Below the pieces are notes generated by a model, which was not told the origin of the DNA, did no database searches, and saw nothing but the letters and a program-made list of their open reading frames with translations. Of a stretch of DNA of 64,000 nt, positions 42,998 to 57,321 are shown piece after piece. The DNA is from Odontesthes bonariensis (Eukaryota > Chordata > Actinopteri > Atheriniformes > Atherinopsidae): assembly GCF_027942865.1 (NCBI RefSeq), contig NC_134519.1, forward strand, positions 23,904,248-23,968,247. The letters are read 5' to 3'. The first letter of the stretch is position 1; each line of letters opens with the position of its first letter. The position numbers and the translations under genes were made by a program.

Positions 42998-45572
42998 GTA
43001 AGCTCTGATCTAATCTGGTCGTCCTGCAGTCGGTTGTTGGAACGATGCAGTGATGAGTTTTCTTCACAAGAAACTTTTGCTGAAATCGTTGTGGCGCTGT
43101 GAATGTCATGGTGAAATTTATCAGCGTGATAACGTTGCAAGCTGTTGTGCAACTTCATGTGACTGTTGGTTCATTAAAGGGGGGTTAATAGGGGCAATCC
43201 TTTAATTACCTTGCAAACATTTAACAACATGTTGTTGAGACTGCCTTCGTAAAAAGACTGTTGTCAACCACTCAGTACAGCCGCAGGATGTCCTGCTTGT
43301 ATTGAATACAGAGGAGTCATCAAAGATGCAGTTCAGCTGGTTAAAAGGTCAAAAGTTTCAAACTGTGTTTATTTTTTTTCTGACCCTTCTGTGATAATAA
43401 AATGTTAAACTTATTAATCCACCAGTTTAGAAGGTGATGTGAAATAGGGCTCTTTTTTATCAATTCATTCGTTTTCCAGACGGACCTTTCTCTTGGTTTA
43501 ACTTTAGTTTTCGGATAGCGCTGTGCTTCATATTTTCATAGCTGCTGTCCTATAATCCTCAAAAACACGAGAGGCATCACAGGTATTACGGCCATATGGG
43601 ACGCCCTTATGTCACAGCATGTGACCTTTGTTGGCCTGGCTGCGTGGTGCTTGCATTTTTCTACTCTCATTCCATCAAACTCGTTTACTGTTTCAAACAA
43701 GGGAAAGTGGTTATGAGACAGTAACGCGAAGCCAAATGATGCTTATAAAACACAGTGTAGTTAATAAGAGGTTGGTTTGAATAAGCTTTTGCTTCTTTCT
43801 GAGCCTTTTTAGACAACTAAGTTATTTTTTCCCTTTAATCCCAATTCTAATCATTCAGTGTGTTTGAAAAAAAGCCCTCACTCATTCGTTCATTCATTTT
43901 ATTTCTAACCTGGAGCTCTGTTTTTTTTTCATTGTACTATTTTGCGCAGATAATAAGTGACTGATCCAGCGTTAAGAAAAAAACTTCTAAAATGAAAGAT
44001 GGATCTGCTGTATTTTATGGGGCTGTAAAAAAAAAAAGAAACAGGAAGATCAGAGCCACGGTGACTAAAAAAAAATATGTTTTGTAACTCAGGGTCTAAG
44101 AAGAAAGAAATTGCAACTTAATGTCACTTCTCAGAGTTTCTTTAGTCACTTTTTTCAGGGACAATCTGTGGTAAAAGTATTCATCATTTTGTCCAACTGT
44201 TGTCATTGCAAGCTTTGTTCTAAAGCCTGTGCTGCCCTGGTATGTAAACTTTACGCCTTCTTTATATTGACAAGATAGACTGTATATTGACAATAGAATC
44301 TGTCTTGTCCATTAAGCTTCCTGACAAGTGGCTATCTGGAGAGTCCAACCCTGTTATAATCCCTGGCCATTTGATAATTGATACTGAGGCAGGCACTTTC
44401 TTTCATTATGCCTTCAATTTCTCTATTAAAGCTTCACTCAGCCCTTTGGTCCCATCATCCGGAGAGCAAGGGAGGAATAACGTGTCTTTGAGAGGATCAG
44501 TGAGGTGATAAGGAGGGGGACAAATCCTCCTGGAATAGAATGTGCTGACTGGGGAGAGCACCTTCCGCAGGAAATATGTTTCCACTCCACAGCCCACAAA
44601 TGAGGCTATGGGGAAGGTTTCTGAGCAAGAGCACAGCAACCAACCTGTGTGGGTTTTCTTGCCTTTTCTTTCTTCTCCATCATCAGAGTTTGATTTATTT
44701 ATCTTCTGCTGTGCTATACCTGAGTTCAGAAGGAAAGATGTGCTTCTGAGTGTCTCAGTTATATTTTCTGACATTAAGAACCGTGAGATCGGACGGTACA
44801 TCTAGCACGAGTTTCAAAAAGAGATTGTACTTTCTGCTTGATGTCTGCTGGCAAGAGCCCTGCTGGGAGTTGTGGAATCTCTGAAAAACATTAACAATCT
44901 ATAGCCTTTGAAACACTTCAAGGCCACAAACCCAACAAATCATTTAGACTTTTCGTTCTATTCCACAACTCTGGATGACAGAAACTCCCTCAGGTTGCTT
45001 CTCACCTTTGCTTTTTTTTTCTCTCTGTTAGGTATCCTGACGAGTGAATCCTCAAACAAAGATGCTCCTGGTGACTCAGGGTGAAGAGGAGGATATAAAG
45101 ATTGAAGCTTTTTAAGAAAATCCACAACTCAGAGCGGCACGACTGAAGCATTCAAGTGATTTGAAAGGAAAAATGATCTCTTAAGTGCAACGGCTTGGAT
45201 CATTTACAGCCTGCAAGCCCTGTGATTTATCTGCAGAACATCCTCAGCTACGTAATTGAGATTTACACTTCACTCTGTGATTACAATAAATGCATTTATA
45301 GGGCTTTTGTTTGATTACACTGAATAAACAAACAAAAGTTGTGTACTGTTCAATTCTCTTGAGAATAGCTGAGTTTGAATTGGAGAAAAGATATCGCAGG
45401 TTAAGTGAACACCAACCAGTTAGATCTAATTAAACCTCACTGAGCATGCCTTGGCTTGCTGCTTACTTTACCAGAGGGCTTGTTAATTTGCACCACTGAT
45501 TTGCTTCGTGTTACTTTGTGTTTGCTCTGTGGCTTGTAGGAAGCACAACACTTAAGTGTAATCAACTGCTAG

Positions 45573-45866
<294 letters not shown>

Positions 45867-47326
45867 AGACCAAAAGTGACCGAAGGAGGGGAAGAGTTTA
45901 TTCTGGAGATAAGCAGGATTTTTGCCGACAGTGATGAGCCCTGCTAGGAGCTTCAGTTTCTGAAAATGAAAGGAGGTGCAATGGTGGAGTATGACTGTTT
46001 ACTTCTCGGCATAAAATCAAGTAGTCAATTTTGTGAACTGCAAGACAACAATATTGAAGCATTGAGCGGTAGCTGCTTAAGGAGAAAAAAACAGACATGT
46101 TAGAAGCCATGTATCCATCTCAATTTGCAGTAACTAATGTGTTATTGTAGCCCTGTGGTGTGTAGATCCCTTTAGTGACAAACACTGCCAGAAGAGAATG
46201 AACATTACCTCACGATTCCTCTCTCTCATGTCATTCTTTAATTCTATAATACTTTTACAAATCCCAGGGCTGATTTATAAATAGATAGCAGAGCCACAGC
46301 AAGAGATGTCCTGATTGAATAAAAAATTAATTTAATAAGTTTAGGGCAGACACGGAAGTCATTTAGACACAACTAATGCACTCTGTTATGGCTGATTTAG
46401 AGACAAGAACTCAAACTTTAGATGTTTTTTCTACTGTTGAAATGTAAAAATGTACCTTAAATCTTTCAGCTCTTGTTGGTTTGTGTGGATGCCCATCTTA
46501 CAGCTCTCACAGTTTGATTGAAACCTGAAACCACGTTTGATAAAAGTCTATTTTTTAGAAATCAATCACGCTGGTTATTGTGTGGCATATGTGCCATCTC
46601 TCGGATGATCCTCAGGTCAGATTATTTTAAATAAACCAAAGGCTCTTCAGTTTGAGGGAATAACTTGAATCACCTCCTGTAATTTAAGCTTTAGCCGTTA
46701 TTTTTTGTTTATTTATCTGAATGTACTTCTTCCTGAATTTTAATCCCATTTCACAGTACAATTTCAACATATAAGGCATAACAGTTAATGCGTCATTGTT
46801 TGTTCGTGGGCGTGTGGTTCTATGTCACTCTTCTTTTTAAGAGGCTTAGGAGGCTCCATGTGCAAGGTCACAGCTCTGGCTGACAACCAGCAACATTAAG
46901 TTATGATTATGAATTGCACGTGCACCAATGCCCTCCCCTTTGTCTGTTTTGCCCTTACACTCTATCTAATGCACCAGCCATATCTGTTCAGCAGTGCCTG
47001 AAGGAATATGAGTAAATACTTGGATCTATTTCATACCAGCAATTCTCTGTTCCTGTTGTAGCCTGTTTTACCATGTTGTTTCTGCCAATATTACATGGTA
47101 AAGTCTTCAAAAAATATGGTTCTTAAAGGATCTTTTTAGATTAAATTTAGTTCTGATATTCTGTTGTTTTATGCTTTTCCTTAATGGCAATGACTAAAAG
47201 ATTATTTGATAAGATATCAAATCATTGTCAGTGGACCAACTTCCTATATATAAACTCTTGCCTGTAAAAACATGGATATTTTCCTAATGTCTTTCAAGTG
47301 GTATTCTGTTTTGTTTATTTTTGTTT

Positions 47327-47332
47327 AATAAA
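47327..47332 (+). terminator. ctxn1: Polyadenylation signal AATAAA for ctxn1
   Basis: AATAAA about 1.46 kb after the ctxn1 stop codon in AT-rich 3' sequence. 45,867-47,345 contains no other gene and probably forms the 3' UTR. Confidence 0.5.
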
Positions 47333-47345
47333 TTATACATTTTCT

Positions 47346-50300
47346 AGTCATGCTTTTGGAAAATCTCATTCATTTACAGACCAGCAGAGCATACATAATA
47401 ACAGCACACACAAACACAGCAGATTTCAGCATCTTTATCAGTCTTAGACTTCAGATGAGCTTCTGTTTCTCATCCCGCTCTCTATCTGGTTCACTGTGAC
47501 CTCTTCTGGATACGCTGAGAACAACATTTGGAGCTCAGACGTGCATCCTCACAGTAAAGATTCACATTGAGAGAGGTTGGGAGGCAATAAACATTCAATC
47601 CACTTGTGAGATAACTCCATTTGGAGAAAGATGAAAAAGAAATTGAAAAAGGTCTGATTGATGACTGAACAATGGGGGAAATTAAGTTTCTCCAAGTTGT
47701 TTTTTAAGTTGAGGGACAATCTTCGCAAGCTCAATTATGAACTTACAATTTGTGCACACATAAAGCTCTCAACTTTACACATGCCAATTCCCAGTAATAA
47801 GTTGGTAACGTAACCAGCCTCCTGAACATGGTACATGAAGCATACACAAGAAGTGTTTAAACACCACGGCGGCAAACTAAGGTGAGGATCTGGCAAAGAG
47901 TAATGACCACCAAAAAGTACATATACTGAGGGAAGTGATGACTAATGCAGAACAGGTCTGGCAATCGGCAGCAGCACCCAGGTGTGACTCAAAATACAGG
48001 AAGCAATACTAATAGCAATGAAAAAAGCAGGGGCTACAAAATGAAACAGGAAGTAAATTTCACTAGAATATGGAAAGTGGCAACACTATAGCTAAACACA
48101 GAGAGGGGCAGGGCAAGATCAAACCTAATCTAACCAAAAAAAACACCTCAACCAAAGCACAATAAAAACCCACAGGATTTGACAAAGGCAGCCAAAAACC
48201 TTGTAATCTTTTAAAGTGGTCCTCAGCAGTCGTTCTCCAGGCTCTCTGAAAGCATTTCAAAGTTTTTCTTTTTGACATTGGCAGCTTTTTTTTTCATTAG
48301 TCATTTTCACTCCAGTGATTTGACCTTTACATCGACCAAGCAACAAAAAAGCCCCTAACACAAGGGATGAACAAGTTTTGTATCTACGCATAACAAACAT
48401 TTCCAAAATTACACTTTTTTACAATTAAGAATTGTATCTTTAGGTACTTTGTTTCAAGCAACCTGTGACAAAGACACATCATTTGTTCCCATGTATTTAG
48501 TTGCAGCTAAGAAAAGAAAGAAAGAAAAGCCAAAAATAACACAAACTGACTATACAAAATCACTGGGTATAGTGTTTCCTTTAGAAATATAAGAACACTC
48601 GACAAGTGGAGGACAAAAGAAGTGTCGGGCCCAACAAAACTTCTACAGCAGATGAACAGTAAAGTGATGTCCTTGTGAAATATGAAAAAAATCCAGCAAA
48701 GACCTGACACAGGGTCTCGTGTAAGAGGGCTCAGGCTGTCTTGAAGAACAAAAGGGGGTCAGGCGGCCATATTGTCTTTCAAGCTAATTGGAACTATACA
48801 AACTATCTGTTAACTATAAGGTAGTACTGTATTTCCAATAATGTTTGAATCAAATACTGCGAATCAATCTACCGTTTTCTTGATAATACAAAAAGAAATG
48901 TGGGGCGGCCTCAGAACTCGAGCCTACGTGAGGTCACGAACTGAGAACAAAGAGAGCAGTCAGACTTTATTAACCAGAGTAATACAGTCCTCTGTGGTTG
49001 GAAGCTCACTGTAGTGCCCCCCACCTCATTAGTCTTGGACAAATTTTGCTGACAATTCACTTCCCTGGTGAAGCAACAGAAAAGGCATTCATTACCCCTC
49101 AGGCTCTCACACAAACCCCTGTACAAGCACACATTTTCGCATGCACACAGAGACGCAAATGAGGCTGGATCACAGAAAAAAAAAAAAAAAACACGACCTC
49201 AGATCGGTTGAAGGCTCAAGCTGATATGAGTGACTTATTTTCATATATTTGACATCTGATCTCTCAGCAGCGAGGTGTCTGGGCCTTTATTTCAGTGCGT
49301 GGACTTACAAATTGCTGTTCGTACAGGGGTTATAGAAACACCTTCCTACATGCAGTATGTAGGCTAACTCAGGCAGTCGGTACAAATAGATCAATATTTA
49401 CAATAGGAGTAATTCAAGTGCACCCAAACACACACAGAGGGCTCCAGCGCAGCCCACACCCTAACATATGCAAATCATAGTTGTTTTGTCTCAACAACTC
49501 TAGCTTGTAGATAAGACCCTTTAAACAGCTTTTCTGGAGACATAACGCACACAAACACAGTTAGTGCTTTACACCGGTGTGCAAGACAGAAAAGCTCAGC
49601 CTCTCTGCCTAACAAAGGTGACGTTATCTGATAATCCTGGGAGAGAAGCAGAAGCTGAGCAGAAGTGAGGGGTGGGTGTTGTTTTTATGGCTAAATAAAG
49701 AGATGTGTGTAGGTGCAAGTTTTGGAGAGAAGTTTCTCAGTGGGTGTTTTAAAGAGGACTGTGGGACATCTCAGTTGGTGTTAGAGCAACGCAGAGCCCT
49801 CGGGGAAAGCGCACATATTTGTTCAGGGTCAAGTTGGGAGGGTTGACGGGCAGCCTACACACACACACCGAGAGAGGTGTGTGTTTACTTTCCTAAGCAA
49901 ATTTTATAAGTCATTGAGGTGTCCCGGATTGTAGCCGTGGGGGTTGTCAGGTGCTCTCCTAGAAAGTGGAAACCCAGGAGTGGTCTGCCACGTGTCACGT
50001 GTGTAATCTGCAACGGAGCATGACGAGATGCGATGAGGTAAAGCTGGTGTTCACCTGCGGTAGGAAAGAACGAAGCACATCCACCTCACCCTGATATATA
50101 GAATACAGCATTGTAAAACTGAAAATCAAACTTGTGGTTTCCAATCTTTTGACTTCTGACGTACAAAAAGAACCTTGAGTAGCTGAGTTCATGTTCAAAA
50201 TGTAAATCAATTGTTAACGGTGCCACTAAACAGGGATTCCGCCTTCAAGACCTCGAACATGTTCCTTCCCACGAATGTTTAATATCTAATGAAAATTCAA

Positions 50301-50690
50301 ACATCAGATAAAAAGTAAAAAACTGAACACCTATTTTTTCTTCCAGCCTGCAAATTCAAAATGACTGTAGCTTCACTTCCAGCTGCGTCTACGAGGCATG
50401 AACTCAAAACTCTGCTGATAACACTCTGGGGTTGTGAGCAGTGATCCAAGTCCGAAGGCTTCACAGAAGTGAGAATGTCGGATGTCTTCACAATAAAACG
50501 GTGGCCAACGCTACATACAGAAACCTTTACCGTGTTTTGTCTGTGCAGGAAGAAAAACGGCTTTACGCTATTGTCACATATTCCTACTACAGTTCCTGAC
50601 TTACATTCTGTGGAACTAAACCTGGCAGGTGTCTTTGCGATGACTTTTTGGTCCTTTAAAAGTGAAATCTTATACTGAAAACCGTGCCCT
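47346..50690. other. Intergenic stretch, no gene recognised
   Basis: No exon or RNA gene was recognised. 47,870-48,170 resembles a strongly diverged fish repeat by its composition (AACAGGAAG-type words), but I cannot place it. An A-run of about 17 lies at 49,177-49,193. A 159-aa minus frame at 50,297-50,776 has no recognisable domain. Confidence 0.5.
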
Positions 50691-50884
50691 CTGCTTCCTC
50701 TCACACAGCCTAAACTTGATGGCTGTTTCTGCGCGGCTCGCTGCCTCTGCGGTTGTCTCCAGGATAACAGCGGCACCGCTGCCCCCCTCTCAGGCTCCCA
50801 CTGAGTCCCTGTTTCAGTGGATATTCATACAGCTGCCTGCAGGACTGATCAGATCATCCTTTCCACAGAGCTGCTTACGAAAGG
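50690..50884 (+). other. cers4: Probable noncoding first exon of cers4
   Basis: GC-rich sequence with a donor (TACGAAAG then GTAGGC) at about 50,885. The matching acceptor is GTCCTCAG ending at 51,341, five bases before the cers4 ATG. Start of transcription unknown. Confidence 0.4.
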
Positions 50885-51346
50885 TAGGCGATGTCGCTGC
50901 TTTGAGACCGTCTCTTTGAACGGCTTCACCGGGTCAGTGAGTTTTGCTGTGGACATGAATATCTCCTATAGCCGCGCAGCACTTTATCTTTTTAAAACAT
51001 GAGCCAAATGTGGACTTTTTTTTTTATTCATGTTGTTGTTTGTGATAGATTATGAGCACATTTTAAGGCATTTGTTCACACTGCCTTAAGACATTTTGCA
51101 GTATGGGTAGTATGGTTATGATAAGCCATCACAGGATTGACGCTCTCCCTCCATCACGTGACACCCAACCTGAGCCCGTGCATAGAAAAGGTGACCTCTG
51201 AGGTCTCTGAAGCCTCCCAAAAGAAAGAAAGGAAAAAAAACTTCCTCCACACACCCAGGAGTGTGTGTTCCAGACTGACACCATGTTTGGTTATATTTCT
51301 GCTCTGCACTTTCCCCCGTCACCTATCCCTGTCTGTCCTCAGAAAA

Positions 51347-54300
51347 ATGGACCTGCTGCCAGACCTTTGGAGGCAGGACTACTGGCTTCCTCCTGGTGTG
51401 ACCTGGGGAGACATGGAGCAGCTGGCGGACTCTGAAAGACCGCGACCCCAGGACCTTCTCATAGCTCTGCCCCTCGCTCTGGGCTTTATTGCTGTGCGCT
51501 ATGTGTTTGAGAGGTACAAGTTAATTGGGAGAGTGGAGCAGGCATTGTTGTTATCAGGAAACAAAGGCTATGGGGACCAGAGAGAGAAAAACAAGAGGCA
51601 AGAGATGGAGAGGATCACCAATGCTGTTAGCCGACCAAGTCCTGAATGCATGCAGTGATCCTCATTCTGAACTTTATTTTCTGTAAAGCTATCAGTAAAG
51701 CAGTGGTCTATTTCTGTTTAAGTTGTGAGCAGATCGCTGATTAGGAGGGTATGACAAGCCTCACAGACACTGGCACTGCCACTTCCTCGCACTTTGTGAT
51801 TGGTCGATTGGTATCCACAGTGGGTTTCTGTCTCTAGCATTCACAGGAAGGGAAGAAAGCACATGACTCCTGTGGCTCTTTAGAGAGACAAACTGTCATA
51901 TGATTGTTATTGGCCAAACAAACCAAAATTACATGAAAGAAACCTGATTTACAACTTTGTGACACTGCTTCATCAGATAGTGTCATGAGTGTTTAAAGTA
52001 AGAAATACAAAACAATGCATTTGCACACAAGCTCAAACAGCTGTAACTTGGATCGTTGTAGACGGTATTTTATAGCTAAAACAACAACTGCAGGCTGGCT
52101 CGCTTGACCATCCTCTGGCATTTGTGTAAACTGTCTTTTGTCCTCCTCATCCCCAGGTTTTTTGCCCCACCCATAGGCAGGTGTCTCGGAGTGAAGAATA
52201 GACTGCAAGTGGCCGCTGCCTCCTCCCCACACCTGGAGTCGTTTTACACCCAGAGGAGCCGGCAGCCAACACAGGTGAGTCTGAAAAGGCCTCCGCACAT
52301 GTAAACATGCTGCTTAAAAAGCAGCTGTAAGCTTCACACAATCCTCACTGTGACATGTAGACACATATTATTCTTTAGGATGCCCCCCCCCAATAATAGA
52401 TCATCATAAATTACAAAGGTAGGCTATAATCCGATGAACTTATAAATCAGTTCCGACTTTAAATGTGCCAATTTGTTATTCTCACAGAAAAAAAGGAACA
52501 AGTTGTTTTGTTTTCAAGCTGAGGGGGGTGACACACATCATGTGTACAGCGGTCACATTTATCTTCATGTGTACACAAAGTTTTGATAAGAATTAAAAAA
52601 CTCACTTAAGTTCATGATGTGACTGAAGAGCACTTCAGAAACATCTGCTGGGTAGTTTAGAGGTGTCTGACGGACAAAACTCTAACAGCCTTTATCCGTC
52701 ATGTTGTGCCGCTTTTCCTTTTTTCTTTTTTTTTTTCTGAAATATCCTTTCATCCCAATTTTTTTTCTGCTCATCTCCTTATTATTCGTGCTGTTGTTGT
52801 TTCAGAGTGAAATTGTCAGTTTGATGCTGTCGAGCGGCAAAACCCGGAGACAGATCGAGAGCTGGTTCAGACGCCGCAGGAACCAGGACAGGCCCAGTCA
52901 AACCAAGAAGTTCGGTGAAGCTGCGTTAGTGACTGCCCTTTTTTTTTTAAAACACTTTATTTTGGATTTTTTCATCTTATAAACAAAAATGATACAGATG
53001 CATGTTTTTAAGCAGTCCAATACCTACAGCATATGGTACAACGAACAATTCTACCAGACTGCCGAGATAAGAGATCACATATTCCCCCCACCCACCTCCC
53101 TTCACAAAGAAGAACAACTAAATAAAAACTACAATTCCTAACAATGGAGACCAAAAAAAACAACAAAAAAAGAAGAAAAAAAAAAACAAAAAACAAATAA
53201 ATACATAAATACATTTAAAAAAAAAGGGGTCAAAATAAATCAGGCGCTATCAATTAGAATCGCTGCATCCCACGCTACGCAACACTCAGCTCCAGACACA
53301 ATCATCCTCAAATTGTTAAATCCAGCCCGCAGTTCTCTACGTGTGTGATGAAAGGCTGCCAGGCCTTGTAAAATCTATCAGTCGATCCCCTCAGAGTGGA
53401 CCGGACTTTCTGCAGCGCGCCTTTTTACGAGCTACAGATGACTTACCTTAGAAGAACCTCTGTCACCCCTCGCTGAAGAATCCACAGTCAGAGCAGAGAA
53501 GCCGTTTGAGTAATGTTGCAGGCACTGCTGCTGCAAAAAGAGCCATGTCTTTTTGTTCGGTCGTGATGTCTGATCTCAAGTGTTAATTTGCAGGTGGAGG
53601 TTCTTTTTCTACCTCACAGCGTTCATGGTTGGATTGGCCTGCTTAATCAATGTGAGTATGAGTTAAGAAGACACTGTTAAAAATATGATTTGGAATTAGG
53701 TTGAAGCAGATAGAATTTGAAAATGAATTGTAATTGCTCTCCATTCATACATTTTGGACCGTTCTGATTTCTTTTTCAATCTTTTTGTGTCCTTCTCTGA
53801 ACAGAGACCCTGGTTCTGGGACCACAGGGAATGTTGGAGGCAGTATCCAGTTCAGGTGAAAATATACAACATTGACAATGAAATCTCGCTTCTCTGCCCA
53901 CTCTGTACTTTGATATTCAACTCATACCTTTAGGTGAACTAAGATAAAGTCTAAATAGGTTTTTTTTTCCTCCTTCGTTTATTCAAGTGTTACACCTGAG
54001 CTCACTTCTTGTCTTGTTTTAGCTGTCCAACAGCTCAAAGGAGAAATACATTCAGTTAATCAATCATCTGTATATATGTTGGTAAACTTTCAACCTTTTG
54101 ACCCACTAATTCAACGTATTTCAGCTTTATTTATATATATTCTCTGTGCCTTCCGTTCTTTAGAGTGGAGGTGCTTTCAACACAAACTGAATGGCAAATC
54201 TTCTTTGAAATGATGGTTCACAGCTGCAGACTGCAGTTCCTGCTCCTCTACTTTTAAAAAGTGTAAAATAAAGCTGTACAGCTGATCTTTCCCTGGCTGA

Positions 54301-56187
54301 CGTGGAGACTCATTCTGTGACAAAATGAATCTTTTAGATTAAGATTTTGTCTCTGACTTCATCCTCAGCCCATGGAGAGAGCTCACTTCTGGTACTACAT
54401 GCTGGAGTTGGGGTTTTATGTCTCTCTGCTCCTCCGGATCTCCGTGGACATCAAAAGGAAGGTGAAGCCGCCGACATTCCTTCATTGCTAAATGTTACAT
54501 TTCCCCTTCAGAGAGGTGCCTAAAAGGATTTTGTTTGCTTCAACTTGATTATTTCTCACGCTTCATTCCTTTCCCTTCTGTTTTAATGAGTAACCTCAGC
54601 CAAACATGTTAATGAGTAACTAAAAGACCATATTTTCCTATTGACGCACATTTCAGCCTGCAGAGACATTGATATGCTTGCTTTGGCAGGATTTTAAAGA
54701 ACAAGTGATCCATCATTTGGCGACCATCTTCCTGCTCAGTTTCTCCTATTGCGCCAATTACATTCGCATCGGCACCTTGGTCATGCTGCTCCATGACTCC
54801 TCCGACATCCTACTCGAGGTAACGACCTTACAAATATACTGAGACCCTTCAGAGCAAGTCATCGTAGAGCTCCTCTCGATATTGGCTAGTTTTTCTACCC
54901 CAGCGTAGGCTTACCAAAGTGAGAAGTTCTCACAACACTTCAGGCTGTTCTAAGAAAAGTATCTACCTTTAGGTCTCTGTAGCAACCTGCAAAGACCACA
55001 GCAGCCTGTCGTGACCTTTGTTTACCTGCACAAAGGAAATGTTTGTACATAAGCAATAGATCAAATCTGAGCTGTGCTTGATTTATGGACTCAGTAAAGC
55101 ACATGAAAGTAAAAAGTATAGAGGCTAATGATGCTGATACCATGTCACTAAACAGCACAGAGCACTGGGGACATGCACTTTGCTGCTCTAATTCTCCACG
55201 TTGGCTCATTAGCCCTTCTGCAAAGTGCTTTGACTGAAAGTGGAGCTACAGTACTCGCAATCGTCTGTATTGTACCAATCTTTATTCTTTCTACAGTCTG
55301 CCAAGATGTTCAACTACGGCACAGGCTGGAGGAAGACATGTGACTCGCTGTTTGTTGTGTTTACTGTGGTTTTCCTTGTGACTCGACTGGTGATTTTCCC
55401 CAGCAAGTAAGAATCATTTTTCCCCTTTTTGTCAATAAACTATTTAATACTTCAGCACAGGTGACTTATATGCCTGTTGTTGGAAACTTGACTCCAGCTG
55501 TTCGATTACTTACAGAATCATTCGTACCACCCTGCTTCTGTCCATGGAGGTGTTTGAGCCCTTTGCCGGCTACTACCTCTTTAACCTCCTGTTGATGGTG
55601 CTGCAAGCTCTTCACGTCTTCTGGGCAGGCTTGATCTTACGCATGGTTTATAAGTTCCTGAAAGGCAAGGTGAGTGAGAATTATGTTCATCTTTTCAAAG
55701 AAGTGGAAAATTGCTAAATCATCTTGGCTCATTTAGAAACAAAACAACACAGCATGAAGCAAGCTCGCATGTATGAAGTGAAATGCAAGGGAGCGTGGAG
55801 CAACATTAACCACATTCCATTAACATTAGATATGCATAATCTAGGACTGAGGCACGTCTTGCTTGTTTTGCATGCTGACCCCCAGTTATGATTGGGATGC
55901 CATTTCTTATTGTGACTTAACATCCAAGGGTGTGTCCTCTCCTCATCCTTCAATTTAAAACCTTTCGCATCTGTCCCTTCCTGCAGCTGGAAAAAGATGA
56001 ACGCAGCGACGAAGAAAGCGAAGCTGAAGAGGAAGAGGAGGACAAAGGAGGAGAAGCTGACTGTTATTGGGGAAAGAGTCAAGAAACCCTGAACTCTAAA
56101 CTCTCAATGCTGACCACCAGTTGTGTCCTTAATAACTTGACCCACCACAGGTCCTCCGTTGCTGACAGAATGCGTAAAGCTCAGTAA
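51347..56187 (+). CDS. cers4: Ceramide synthase 4-like (TLC domain)
   Basis: Ten coding exons: 51347-51513, 52157-52274, 52806-52924, 53594-53651, 53805-53855, 54369-54461, 54690-54818, 55297-55406, 55516-55669 and 55987-56187; frame kept, 399 aa (human CERS4 394). Features in order: WLPPGVTW near residue 17, a first membrane helix about 35-55, a degenerate Hox-like domain ending [13 protein letters not shown], then the TLC/Lag1 domain. The Lag motif in exon 7 has the paired His210-His211 and HDSSD at 237-241, both needed in this family. The C-terminal tail is acidic ([15 protein letters not shown]), as in ER-resident CerS proteins. The enzyme joins acyl-CoA to sphingoid bases. [18 protein letters not shown] resembles the equivalent segment of CERS4, and synteny agrees; CERS2/3 are less likely. 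The first exon also reads on past its donor for 48 codons, giving a misleading 173-aa frame. Confidence 0.95.
52938..53430 (-). mobile_element. Probable 3' end of a LINE in cers4 intron 3
   Basis: A T-run at about 52,941-52,950 followed by AAAACACTTTATTTTGG resembles the reversed 3' tail of an L1-type element, as at 16,248. The segment is A-rich in the middle (53,150-53,225) and lacks coding sequence. It starts only about 14 bases after the exon 3 donor. The far edge near 53,430 is a guess. Confidence 0.45.
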
Positions 56188-56387
56188 GGGCTATTTCTGT
56201 TCAGCCTCAATTTTGCATTGTCAAGATTATCCCAGACTTTGCTACATCCTTAAATACATAACATTGCGTTCCATCACATATGACATCCCTTTGTACGCCA
56301 TACTCTCTGTGCTTCAGTCACTATTAAGTGCAATTAAGCCATTAAGGGCCAGACATAGGTGGTTATATTTTCCTCAAACACACATTC

Positions 56388-56440
56388 TAGCAGAGGATGG
56401 TTTTAATCCATTGACCTCTAATGAGCCCAGGAGAGTTCCA
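56388..56440 (-). pseudogene. Decayed initiator tRNA-Met fragment
   Basis: On the minus strand, AGAGGTCAATGGATTAAAACC, ATCCTCTGCTA reproduces the T arm and acceptor 3' half of the initiator tRNA at 57,322, with changes in the T loop, D half and anticodon arm. It lies about 0.9 kb from the intact gene, in the cers4 3' UTR, same strand. Confidence 0.7.
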
Positions 56441-56670
56441 TTCTCTGTCTATGCAAAATATTGTTATGGTCACTGAATTCTCATCTGTCATTAACGACAG
56501 TAACGACGGAAAATATCACTAATGAAGTGTGTTGGTGTTGCACGTGCAGCGCATGCATTGTTCACCGAAGAGGACGCGCGTTGCCTCGTGCCACACAACA
56601 CTGGGACCTACTTTTCTGTATTTTGAAGTAGTGAATTTTACATACTTGCAGCTGACATTCAAATTTTGTA

Positions 56671-56676
56671 AATAAA
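56671..56676 (+). terminator. cers4: Polyadenylation signal AATAAA for cers4
   Basis: Canonical AATAAA 484 bases after the cers4 stop codon. The 3' UTR would include the tRNA-like fragment at 56,388. Confidence 0.65.
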
Positions 56677-57312
56677 GAAATGATTTTGCTTTCTGAATCT
56701 TTCTCTTGTGCTGTTTAAAACATGGAAACGGTGTTGGTAGATAATTCTGAATAACAGTTTAAGTAACCCCTATTTCATTCTTTCTTTTTCAGTCTTTTTC
56801 TTTACAGTATATTCAAGCCTCTGTCTTAGTTCACTCATAAGAAGTCAGCACACACATACCATCTACAGAGCAAATTAAATGAACCAGTTAATACCCAATT
56901 CGCTGAAGAGGACATTTAGTATATTTTAATCTAACACATTACGCGTAGCCACAGACTGGAATCATGCTTACAGCATCGCCTACAGTACAACGGCATCTGG
57001 TGGCTCTTGCGAGGATTACACCTTCGGACTCCGTGCCAATCTGAAAGAATGAATAAATGAGTGACTGATTCAAAGATGATTTGTCACATATAATGAGCAT
57101 TTAAATTAGCGGGAATCTTTTTGAAAACATTCAGAAGCTTTAAAGGGCTTTTTTTTGTTGGTAAAACTGTTCCAGTTTTGAAAAAACAAGCAGCCCTTTA
57201 TAATGATTGTCAACTCAGTCGTACCTTAGTTATGATTACGGGAATCAGACGTGTCAATAAGATTTTTAGTTGTGTAGAAAGTTGTTGAAAAAGGCAAGAA
57301 AATGGGAGGAAG

Positions 57313-57317
57313 AAAAA
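57313..57317 (-). terminator. Pol III T5 terminator of tRNA-iMet
   Basis: Five T residues on the minus strand, starting four bases after the mature tRNA 3' end, the standard RNA polymerase III stop. Confidence 0.85.
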
Positions 57318-57321
57318 CACT

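Noticed and set aside
50297-50776. 159-aa minus frame upstream of cers4
   Set aside because: No domain, no splice context, overlaps the probable cers4 first exon on the other strand.
51137-51658. 173-aa plus frame
   Set aside because: Only 51,347-51,513 is real (cers4 exon 1); the rest reads 5' untranslated sequence and intron past the donor.
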